Shown in pieces: positions 33,760 through 45,400 of a stretch of DNA of 64,000 nt. Origin of the DNA: Topomyia yanbarensis (taxonomy: Eukaryota > Arthropoda > Insecta > Diptera > Culicidae); assembly GCF_030247195.1 (NCBI RefSeq), contig NC_080672.1, forward strand, positions 362,940,271 through 363,004,270, read 5' to 3'. The translations under genes were made by a program, and so were the position numbers. The notes under the pieces were generated by a model, which saw only the letters and a list, made by a program, of their open reading frames with translations, was not told the origin of the DNA and did no database searches. How positions within the stretch are numbered: position 1 is the first letter of the stretch; each line of letters begins with the position of its first letter.

Positions 33760-35527
33760 CTTCTACGTACTTCTTTGGATATTTTAGGCAAACATAAAAT
33801 CCAAAAATTGTAGTTAGCATCAATTGCAATTTATTGAAGTATAAAACTATATAGGTATATTGAAGTATAGAGGTCATCTTTTGAACTCAATATTATCTGA
33901 TAAATAAATTATTGTTTTGTATTACTACACATTTTTGTGTAGAAATATAAAATTTTATTCTTCCGGAAATTATAGGTGGTACTAATTTCAATCAATTGGT
34001 GTATAAAAATATGTAGGCCATCGCTATAGATTTAAAGTTTCCAGCTTAATGAATAAAAACCTCTAAGTGATGTTGGTCTTAATACTGGTCTTAGTTCTAA
34101 TAACCAAATCGCTTTCAAAAATAATAACCATAAAATAACAGATCCTTTAAAAAATAGAAAATCATAGCCGCAGAGATTGCCGAGACATCTATCAAATCTA
34201 TCCACGCCAATCTACGGCGCGTAAAGCGTAAAAAGCGACACTACGGGTTCAATTCTCTCAACGCCGTTACTGTAATTTGAGCTGCAAACTTCAGAGCCAT
34301 GTTCCAGAATTGACAGTGATAAAGTATAGCGATATGTGCCTATAAATATCCTTAAAATTTTTGGCTACCCTAAAGATGCATCCCATTCCTCGAGACGCTT
34401 TATCAACTTCATAGGAGAAGTCTTGTTTAAACGTAAGAGAAAACGTAAGAGAATCCAGATTCCAGAATCAGTCCTAAATCCTTCACGTGACGCGTTCAAA
34501 TTATGTTTCTAGTAAATGGCAGTGAAAATTAATCGAATCCTTCTTCCGTGAAAATGAGATTACCGAATACTTCTTCGGGTTTACATACATGCAGTTCGTA
34601 CCACACCAATCAACAAAGAGTTGAAGCTAGTAAACTACAGGATTGAAAACTCACTTGGCAAAGACAGACTTGTCTCTCTTTACCGTGAGACAAGTCTCTC
34701 TTTCCAAGAGACATGCTGGTGAACTCGAGTAATTGGTAGTTATGCTGCCCTCATCAGCAGAAGACAAAAGTTAAGCCCGTAAGATATTAAGCCTGTTCTA
34801 ATGACCCTGCCACTTATAGTTTTCCGATCTGTTTCATCACATCCTTACTCTCACTTAAGTACTATGGCTCTAAATTTTCATAACTTTCATGCCCAGTAAT
34901 TTCTAGCTAATTGAATGTCGTTAAAATGTCAACATGCAACCGTAATTATTCAATTTGAATAACATATCTCGACATGTAATATTATCTTCTTTGAAAAGAA
35001 ATTTCAGAATGCGTTGACAGAAGCAACACTACGGCGAAATCATTGTCTCAATCACTGATCGTAGTCACTGATAGGAAATGAAACGTATTTTCGGTTTTGT
35101 TTGTTTTGATTTGCATTCTTTTTTTCCTTGAAGTTTGGAGACCGTGAGCAAATTACAAAAACCTGTGAATCGTAAGCATGCGAAACAAATTACAGTCAGG
35201 TTCTTAACCTGTTGAATAAAGAGTCAGCACGCAGTAAATCTAGCCCCCCTCCCCCCTTCAATAGCATGTAGTAGGGAAATGACCGAGCGGCCGTTCGAAT
35301 CACGTTACCCGCTGACGTTGGAGAAAGAATAATGTATTCACAGGTGGTGAAAAATCAAGATCACCGGGTCAATTTTCGGTGAAATTAGTTTCGTGACACC
35401 ACAACTCAACTGGAGCTTGGCTTCTATATCATCGTAGTGTTATTTGCGCAGAATGGGCTGTTAGTTGTCTGAAAGATCATTTCAAATTTTGTGAACACTG
35501 GGTTTCGCTCGAAGGATTACACTTTTA
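33760..35527. other. Intergenic region with a decayed repeat at 34850-34935
   Basis: No gene is supported. Bases 34850-34935 (TTAAGTACTATGGCTCTAAA, then GCTAATTGAATGTCGTTAAA) resemble 40535-40610, a diverged piece of the 40-kb TIR element and its right flank. Confidence 0.35.
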
Positions 35528-35729
35528 GGGACCATTCATAAATTACGTAACGCTTTTAGGGGGGGAGGGGGTTCGACAAGTTGTTACATATTGTGACATA
35601 AATTTTTTCAAGGAATTTGTTACGTAATAGGGGAGGGGGGGATAAAGAAATTTGTGACAATTTGTTACATGGGAGGATGGGGGAGTCAATTTTGGCAATT
35701 TTTGCGTTACGTAATTTATGAATGGTCAC
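35528..35729. mobile_element. 202-bp MITE, TIR with TAAATTACGTAACGC, TSD TTA
   Basis: Ends read GGGACCATTCATAAATTACG and the complement of CGTAATTTATGAATGGTCAC. TTA is present directly outside both (35525-35527 and 35730-35732), fitting a PIF/Harbinger-like MITE. The interior contains G-runs and is noncoding. A diverged relative lies at 19906-20115. Confidence 0.8.
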
Positions 35730-36671
35730 TTAACAATATTCGCTTGCAACTAATACAGTACTAATACACAGTGAGCCACCGAATGAATGTCAGTCTTACT
35801 TATAAAATACGATCGCTTTCTCTTGCTTCGTCCAGCTGATCGTTGGTGAAATGACCTTCATCCACTGGTCAGCACCGACTATAACTTCCTTAAGGCCGCA
35901 GTAGCACACGCGCGCTTTCACAGTTCAAATTCAAGGGAGACATTCACCAGGTGTTATTTGGTTTAAAATAAAAATGGAATTATTTGATTATTTCTCTGTT
36001 CTTCTACATTACAAGAAATAAGAATTACGGTTCAGATCTAGCTTGACAAAGCTACTTGTAGAGTACGGTATACTTTGTACTTATTTTCTGCTATTTTTAG
36101 CAATTTTTAAAGGAAAGAAAATAATTAGGTTTTTCAAAATTTAGATATATTTGTAAACATATTAGAAAAGCTCAAATAAATCTTCTCGCAAAAAATGCCA
36201 TCAAATGGAGGCTTTACGGGTCATTCAATGAAGTGATTCGTCACTGTCGTAACTAATTGGCATTAACTTAACAGAACAGAACTGTTCTAGTGGGACATCA
36301 CGCTTTACTAGGATGCGGTACTCAGGAACACAAAGTGTCACCATTTTTTTTTTTTTGATCTAGCATCATCAGCTTATTCCTGGCACTAAGTTAGTGTTGG
36401 ATTCTGATGAGACGATGTCGAAACGCAAATTCCATAGCTTATTATTGAAGGTATTTACGATTACATTTTAGAGCATTTAGTTAGGTGGTAGTACGATTTA
36501 GGTTTTATGGCTTCCTTTCTACAATTAATTTGGGGCGTCCCACGAATATTGATCTTTTGTGGAACCCATCTCAGAAATACTTTAAGATCGTTAAAAATAT
36601 TTTTGGCAGATTTAGGTTATCATTATCTTATTTGGTACGAAAATAGCGAAATTACGTTTTAAACCTTATAA
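35730..36671. other. Intergenic region; repeat fragment at 36360-36445
   Basis: No gene is supported. Bases 36360-36445 match the repeat at 29730-29862. The rest is AT-rich. Confidence 0.35.
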
Positions 36672-37250
36672 ACACGGAAAAAATTGTTCCCAAAATCGTG
36701 AATAAAGTACATACCATGAATTTTGGAAATTTTTTACGTTACAGACCATGAACAAGAATCATGTGTTTTATAATTATGTTCAATTCCCATTCAATAACGT
36801 CCGCACAACGCTTTTATTTGTGGAAATATTTGTTTTTGTTTTGTGAGCTTTGGTCACGGTTTCCGCCATATCATTACCAAATCAATTTTATTTACGTGAA
36901 CTAGTACACAATTTTGTGAACCTGTCGTTATTCATAGATTTAGGAACATTAGTTCACAAAATCAAAACAATCTAATAACTTTGTCGTCAAGTATTTCACG
37001 AAATTTGGAATTTTATTCATGAATGCATTCAATCCTCGTGAACTAATTCATGATTCCTAATATATTATTCATGATCCAATATCCATGCTCGAGAAATACT
37101 AACTACACAAAATCATGAAATATTGTTTATGTATTCGTGAACTGGTTCATGATTTCTAGTATAATACACTACTTACCATTCGTGCTCGTGAAATAGTTTA
37201 CCAATTTGTGATCTTTCCTTCGTGAATTCAGAAAGGATTTTTTCCGCGAA
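36672..37250 (-). mobile_element. Short copy of the tandem-unit TIR element at 18174-19437
   Basis: In reverse complement this begins and ends like the longer element (AACACGGAAAAAATTGTTCC matching 19440-19420, and GGATTTTTTCCG matching 18178-18190). It contains fewer internal units with TCGTGAACT and CATGATTTCTAGTATAATA words. It is noncoding. Confidence 0.65.
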
Positions 37251-37814
37251 GCTAAGAATTGGATTTTAATGCTTTCAAAGATAAGAATCGAATTTTAAAT
37301 CTTTTAAACATAAGAATGTTAAAAGCGTAAGAGTAGGAGAGTTTTTTGTTCGTGTTAGAACTCCAATGGATTTGGAGCAGCGTTGGTAAATTGAATTTGA
37401 AGAAAAACAAATCGTTTACACGGCACATTTGAAGGTAAACAAACCACTTTCGGGTAGTATGAAAATGCAAGATCTCAGTTTGCTTTTTTTAACATCCGAA
37501 ATCTCAATGAAACGAAAGACACTTGAGGAAGAAATCATGTTAAAAACGTATTCAGCGGATTTCAAGATGCTTAATTATCAAAGCGATATCAATTATATTT
37601 GGATCAATTGTATCTTCGGAGGATTTTGGGAACGTAACAAACCTTTTTTTTCTGACACCGTGTATACACTAATTAATCACCCGCAAATGATACGTAATTT
37701 TAAAATTCGTCTGATATTAAAGAGGAGTATCTCAGCTTTCGTTTAGTGAGTGTTTCAGAAATACTGATTTTTGTAATAATATTGTTCTACCACTCAGGCA
37801 ATTAATTAGCATAA

Positions 37815-37984
37815 TTTTTTTGATTTGATTATAGAGGTTTTAACCTTAGGGTCATTCGCCTCTTTTCGGGCTAGAGAAATTTCTTTTGGAAAAATCTCTA
37901 ACCCTATGTGTGGGGTTGGGAATCGAACCCAGGTGAGCTGCGTACAAGGCAATCGATTTACCAACTACGCTATGCCCGGCCTCC
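37815..37984 (-). mobile_element. tRNA-derived SINE, minus strand, 12-bp TSD
   Basis: This is an inverted copy of the SINE at 28398-28561, with the B box (GGTTCGATTCC in reverse complement) and A box retained. TAATTAGCATAA flanks both sides (37803-37814 and 37985-37996). The 60-codon frame inside it is not a gene. Confidence 0.88.
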
Positions 37985-38217
37985 TAATTAGCATAAATAA
38001 TATTTAATAAGCATTTAAATAAGTTTAAATACTATTTAAAAGTAGATATACGGCTGCATTACTACACTACCCGGAAAATGCTTTTATATGCATTCAAAAT
38101 GATGGTTACTGACAAGAAGTTTTTAAAAAGATGGTTGAATGCCGATTAACAAGAGTAATATCTACAAAATGTTAAAATACTGCAAGAAGTATCTACTGAC
38201 AGCGAAACGTCAACAGG

Positions 38218-38675
38218 TAGAATTTTGTTTGATTTTTGAGTTTCGAATTCATCTCGTCAGGAACTTGGGGCCGAGCTAGACGATGTATCTAAAGTAGAAC
38301 GCAAATTAGCACTAGCTAGTCACAATAATCCAAACAATCACACGACACATGTAAACACCTAAAGCAACTGACTTATCCCGAGTGATGTCCCGGAAAGCAA
38401 ACACAGAAGCTCTTGTTTACCGACGAGAAAGCGAAAACGAACTCTTATCTTATGGCTAAGGAAACAAAGCCTGGCAGTTTGCCTATCCCGGAACATCACT
38501 CAGAATAAGCCAATTGCTTCAGGTGTTCACATGTGTCATATGACTGTTTGGATTATTGTGTCTAACTAGTACTAATTTAGATACTAGTTAAGATACATCG
38601 TCTAACTTGGCCCCAAGTTGGTGCTAGTTACTGTCGAGATCAATGCGAAACTCAAAAATCAAATTTAATTTAAGT
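38218..38675. mobile_element. Foldback element with about 190-bp inverted arms
   Basis: The left arm has TTTGATTTTTGAGTTTCG, ATCTCGTCAG, AACTTGGGGCC, GACGATGTATCT, TAATCCAAACA and CACATGTAAACACCT. All of these recur in inverted order on the right up to 38675. The arms differ by small indels and the centre is short. It is noncoding. Confidence 0.7.
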
Positions 38676-39421
38676 TATATTTTGTGCTATTAATTCGAAA
38701 TTTGGTTTAATCCAATTTTTCCCTTTTGGGAATTAATATTGCATAGAATATTATGTTGGTACAAGAAATGTATGGAGAGAAAAACCCGAAACTTTACAAA
38801 AATGTGATTAATTAACAAGGTAGCCCATGTTAGTCTTACTACTAGTGTGAATAAGTCTCCAGAAAAACGAATTTTGAAAAATTCAGTTAATCTTAAATCT
38901 TATCAATTTCCAATAGTTAGGAAGAAGATTCATTTCTGGTAATATTCAGCTAATATCATCTCTTTCAAAAAATATCATATACCCGTATTATGCGGAAAAT
39001 GAAAGCTTGAGCTTGTCCCACTGCTCTTGTTTGATTGAAAATGTTTTGAAATTGCCTTGGTGTATGTTTCCCTGTAAATGCGTGGGAACTTCCATTATTT
39101 CTAAATACACGCAGGGAAATCTACTACTCAATAGAAAAAAAATTGTTTCTTCGTGTAAATTAAATATATTTTCTACTGTGTCAATTTGCTGAGATTAAAA
39201 AAAAAGTAACAGATAGAATGTACCCTATTTTACGTTTCCAGTTATTTTCCGCACTAACAAAACGTGTTTTTCTCCGTTTTTTAAATGCCCAGAGAGTAGC
39301 TGACAAACAGGAAGAGAGCTGACAGTAGGAAGATCGTAAATCCCTTTGCTGCCAGTGTAATCGTGACGAATTCCGCCGTGGCGAGCCGACCGCATAAAAA
39401 GCCCGCGGGATAAACGAAAAC
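38676..39421. other. Upstream region of the acid phosphatase gene
   Basis: AT-rich sequence gives way to a more GC-rich, CpG-containing stretch from about 39290, as expected of a promoter-proximal region. CATAAAAAG at 39393-39401 resembles a TATA box. If it works at the usual distance, transcription would start close to the annotated ATG (39422), which would favour the second in-frame ATG at 39452. Confidence 0.35.
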
Positions 39422-42400
39422 ATGTATTCGCTAAGTCGGCGCGTGCTCATCATGTTGACTGGAAGTGTGCTAATATCGTTACTCGTCGTGGTCACAGTGT
39501 ACGGTGTGTACGGGGCCCCCGCGTCCCAGGAGATCGGTCATATCGCTTTTGACAATCGGATCGAGGATCTACCGTGCGATCGGGACGGATCGGACTGTGG
39601 TGATATTGCCCGTGCCTCCTGGGATTACGAGCTGAAGCAGGTGCACGTGGTGAGTTAATGCATGGTTGATACTTTAGAGGCAACTTAGAACGTGTGTTCT
39701 ATCCTCGCGCCACAGGATCATGACCCGAGCTATTGTATTATTATTTCGTCGGAGCAATTAAAGTTGTTTTGAATTAATCCGGTAAATTTCGGATTGCTTA
39801 TCACGATGTAGTTGCCGTATGTTCTAAGATTCTATTGATAATTTTCGGCAACTGATAACGAAAAGAATGATCAAAAGTAAGTATTGTGAGATTTATTTCG
39901 CTTTTTCTCGTGTCGTTAGTGCAAATCATTGTTAAGTGCAATTTAATAATTTTGGACAAAGAGAAGGTTTTATTTAAAATCATTGGACCAAAAATGTTTT
40001 TAAAAATCGGGTCCCAACCCAAAGTGTGTGATAATACGTTGCAAAACAGTTGTTCTATAAGCGGCGCAATTATGTTTGTTCAACTGTATTTAGGCCATTC
40101 ACGCACTAAAAATGAACGTGACATGTCGACGAATTAAGTAAATATTATTCCAGAATCAGCAATCGTTGTAGTACAAGGCTGAAAAATAGTTTATGAATAA
40201 ATAAAATAACCAACAAAATCGTCAAAGTAAAATTTGAATTAGCAAGGGACTGGAAAATGAAGTATATTTTTCAATATTAAGAACCATAGTACTCAAGGGA
40301 GAGCAAGGAGTTGAAGGAAGAAAGTTTTTTTTTATTATTTATTTTTTATTTATTATATCGGTTCCGACAGCATGAAGTAACAAGTTATTTTACGCTCGTC
40401 CAGACATGCTGTAGACTCAGGTGATCCGCATTTCTAATGGCAGAAGATCCTGACTCCTGCGGTAGCAACTCGAAGCTTGAACCTTGAACCTTTCCACGCT
40501 AAAAAAAACTCTTTCTTCAACCCCTTGCTCTCCCTTGAGTACTATGGCTCTTAATATTGAAAAATATACTTCATTTTCCAGTCCCTTGCTAACTGAATGT
40601 CGTTAAAAACATAAAAAAGGAAAATTGACTCACTCTTAGTCGTTAACAAAAAGGGGAGTAAAATTTAAATTTAGACGCAAAATATATCCATCACTAAAAT
40701 ATTGCATCAAAATAAGATAATACGCAACTCTATTACCTGACAAGGAAATATCTCAGACCAGACCAGAATTAATGAAAAATAAAGCAAAAACAGTTCGGCA
40801 CTGAAATATATCTCATCATTTTAACAACCACACCGCATTCCTTTAACGATAACTCATACATTACATAGCAAGAGATGTTATGGGGGTAATGAGACAAACT
40901 AATTTAAACTATACGTCCCCCTCCCTCCTGAATCAGAGGTTCAACAGGCTTGAGTGACGAAACTTGTGTTTTATGGCTTTTATATAAGTAAGATTTTTTT
41001 GTCATACCTACTACTTCAAAGCCAGTGGTTTTCAACCGGAGGTGAATTTGCCCTAAGGTATGGGGTGAATTTTGCTAACTACATTTCATCTTGTTATTCA
41101 AACATTCCCGTATGATATTCACTTTATAAATTATTTCAGTGCGTCGATAATAATGACCAGAGTAGAGAATGTTTAGGAACAGCTTCTAATTTAAAAATTT
41201 GTGGTGTTTATCCAATTGAAAATCATGGAAAGCAATTTTTATAAAGCATTACATGATGGTGAATAATATTCGGAAGGGGGTACATGGAACGAAAAAGGTT
41301 GAAAACCACTGCTTCAGACCAATGCGTTGGGCCCAACATTCCTAATGAGATTTGTTGTCAAGCTGGAACACATCGTCTCGGTTAAAACCCTAGAAAAGAG
41401 TGGTTAAATGAAAACTACCTTCAACGGGGTTTTCCTTAAATTTACTTGGTTTTAATACAATCTTGCATACGTATCCCGTAAGAGCCTGAAGTATAATCTA
41501 CTTAACTCTGCTCATATCCCTGATATTACCAACCAGTCTTTTGTTCATTGTACTAAAAATCAATTCGAAAACGTATATTGCTTTTATTATCGTATTTTTT
41601 AAACTTTCCAATAGAAAATGAATTTTTCTTATAATTTGGCCATCGAAATCTCAAAAAAATGCTTTGAGTTACCCTTTGAATGCAATAAACGATGCGTATT
41701 GGATAGGATCGGAGCACACCATGAACTGATCATAAGTCTCACATTTCTATTCGAACTTAGAACATTAAAACCTTTATGTATTGTATGTTTTGTCCTTGAA
41801 CGGGAAAACATATTCTTGACTCGATTTACAGTAGCAGTCATTTCGACCTGGTAGCAGCCTCAGTACCTTCCAAAGCAGCAACCGAATATGGAATGACTGC
41901 AATTATTCTTCTATGCGTAACCACTGTCTATGAATTAGTTATGGAAATGCGTTTCAAGTTCCTCTCATCACAATCCCACACTAACTTAGAGATGGACAAA
42001 TCCAGTGTCGCACTGATGCTTAGGAACGTTGCGATCTTCCGATACTAGTACGGAATCGATACTTCTGTTTCCGATACTCGCTTACATTAGGTTACAGTAA
42101 ATTCTATCCTCAATATTTTTATATAATTTGTGTAGAAAAATGGCTCGATGAAATCGAAAATGCGTTCGAAATATTTTTGTTTGGAACGGATTTTGCAATA
42201 TCGTGAAAAAACAATTTTCGTATTTTTAAAAATGTGTCTCCACTTAATCGCAAATTTTGACAAACTTCAATTAAAATTATAGATTACACATCGCTTGTTC
42301 ATATAACATTTTTAATCACAATTACAATTTGATTACTATTGATGCATTGACAGTATGTAAAATAATTGAAGACACCCCTCTTTTCTTTTTTGCCATATGA

Positions 42401-45400
42401 AAAACTTTTGTATGATATAAAAAAACATTTAATTTTTCTTGGATGTTTTGTGAACTGTTCTGATTTCACTTAGTAAAAACCTATTTCAATCCACCTAGCG
42501 GTGCAGTTGTGCCTTTCTCAATCATTAACACTTGGATTTCATGGTTGGTGATGTTCATTATAAATTGGCTAATGTATATGGGTCATTCCACGCGAAGTGA
42601 TCAAAAAAAGATGCAAACTTGAAATCGACCTTCACGGATTTGAACAAAATTTGGAGGAATTGTTCATCTAGGGCCAATATATAAAAACTCAAATTTTTGT
42701 GTCAATTGAACCACCCCTCGGGTCATGGGAGCACCCCCCGTTTTGGCAAATTGCCAAAACCCTTGATTTTCTTTTGATCATATCTCCGGTTCTATTTAAT
42801 CTAGAATCAAACCACAAGATGGCTTTTGAAGAAAATTGTTCAAGGAGACTATAAAAAATATTATTTTTTGCCGACAGTGTTGCCAACTATGCAATTTTTT
42901 CAGTTAAATATTAAAAGTTAATTTTTCTCAAAATACGTATATTTTAATTTTGAAAATTTTAATGCCATCGCGTTCCTCAGACATTTTTACATAAAAAACA
43001 CTTATCATCCCAATATAATATGAGCGCATCCTGAGATATACCGTTTTGAAGGGAAAAACTCCGATTTTCTCATATAAAAATCCATTTTTATTGGCCAAAA
43101 TTGAGAAAATCTTCAAACTGTCATAAAAATCGACCCTGATCTGCTAGAAGCAAACCAAATACGTAGTTTTTCATCACTTCTCGTCTACTTCACGAAAAAT
43201 TATGTTTGAACTCAGAATACTCAAGTTGGTTTTTTAGTGTTGTTCGCTTGTGATTTTGTATGGGAAATTGCGGTTTTTTCTCTTCAAAACAGTGTATCTC
43301 AAGATGCGCTCATATTATATTGAGATGATAAGTGTTTTTTGTGTAAAAATGTCTGAGGAACGCGATGGCATTGAAATTTTCAAAATTAAAATATACGTAT
43401 TTTGAGAAAAATTAACTTTTAATATTTAACTGATAAAATTGCATACTTGGCAACACTGTCGGCAAAAAATAATATTTTTTATAGACTCCTTGAACAATTT
43501 TCTTCAAAAGCCATCCTGTGGTTTGATTCTAGAGTAAATAGAACCGGAGATATGATCAAAAGAAAATCAAGGGTTTTGACAATTTGCCAAAACGGGGGGT
43601 GCTCCCATGACCCGAGGGGTGGTTCAATTGTCACAAAAATTTGGGTTTTTATATATTGGCCCTAGATGAACAATTCCTCTAAATTTTGTTCAAATCCGTG
43701 GAGGTCGATTACACGTGCCTTGATCACTTCGCATGGAATGACCCATATATTACATTTTTATTATACGTGACAAGACAACTAGCACGAACGCCTGCACAAA
43801 TCGTAGATGGAGTTGTAGAAATGAGCATATCCATGGTCATATCAGTTTTCGCCACAATCCGGAATGACGCAGACTCGCTCATTCCCACATACCTGGCCAC
43901 GTCCTTACAAGCGTTGTAATTCCATAATAGCCCGCTCATCTACTTAATGGAAACGATCGGAACCGAAACAGTTTTTATAGATGACGGAGATAACAAAAGG
44001 CGAAAGATATAAATAATGTAAAAATTGGAAGTTATTTAAATCAATATTACTAATACTCATTACTAATACTTGCAAACTCAGCACTCTTAGGACTCTAGCC
44101 CTACATCGGCATATACAAGTAATCAAAAATAATAAACAGTTTAATCTCACCAAATTATCTGCAAAGTATCGAAACTCGTCGATGTTTTGAAACTCGTTTT
44201 GAATACCCAGTGTTAAACGGCATAGTTTTCGTTCTGACCATCAGCATCGACATCCATCTATTAGGTTTTCCTAATCTTGCACCTGGGAACTCGATTATTC
44301 CGATCTTCTGTGCGGCTTTAACTAACCATCTCGTGTTATTGGCAGTGCTATATTCTCGAATTCCAGACTTTGATTCTGAACTCTTTTGAGTTCTTCATTG
44401 ATGTAAAACACGACCCTTGAAATAATTTCCTCCCTCCGAAAGTCACGTACTAACACTTAAAATGTGACTTCTGGAGGGTTAAACAATTCTGGAAAGCCCT
44501 GTTAAGACTGCATGAACAATATTCAACCAACAATCCCGAAAAATTTAATTGAATATACAGGATAGTAGAATCAGCAATGGACACAGCAATGCTTAACGGA
44601 AACTGTTTAGAGACTCGGTATTTGGAAACAATGCTAAATACATAGTAAAACAAAGAATAAGAAACACTCCCTTTTGGGTTGACGCCCACGAGTGGCTCCA
44701 CTCAACAGCAGATCCTGTCAGCAAGACTCCATTAGGTTTTACACCAACCGACGTAACCCCACAAAATGAGCCGGATGAACTTCGTTTGACAATTCTCGGT
44801 GGTTTGTTTACATGAAAGTTACGTGAGTTCGAATGTAATAGATGAGCACCCGTTGCACTCGCACTCACGCAACTGACAAGGTAAACAAACCACCGAGAAT
44901 TGTCAAAAATGAACTTTATTCACCATGAGTTCATTCGTGTCGTCGTCTTGTAGAACTCAATTGACGCTTCGTATAATGAACCCTATCAGGAAAAGAGATT
45001 ATAACTACTAGAGGTCGCATGTCGCTGTTAACACTGATAATTTATCATCTCGCTCTTACAAATGCTAGGCCCATTAGTATTACACATATTGCCCCGGGTA
45101 CACACATGTCAAAGTAACGGGATACAATATGCTAGAGCGAGACTCCCCGTTTCAGTCCGTGAATACATGGAGACAGTAGCGCTACGCTCCCTCTAGTAGT
45201 TATGATCTCCTTCCTATCAGGTGTCTGTGCAACAGTAGAAAAATGCGACTTCCGGGTGTTATACAAATTGTCGATCACCTCACAGAATTGATTCTACTAA
45301 TCTGTTCAAACTATCCATGTAAAAACATCCGAACCACTAATTTGTAAAAACTACTTCCATTTTCTGACTATGTTGACGCGAGCGAAAAATGTTTGCTTCC

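Noticed and set aside
37825..38007. 60-codon plus-strand frame
   Set aside because: It lies inside the reverse-oriented SINE.
42689..43665. Matching 65- and 72-codon frames on opposite strands
   Set aside because: They arise from the inverted arms of the foldback element at 42577-43747.
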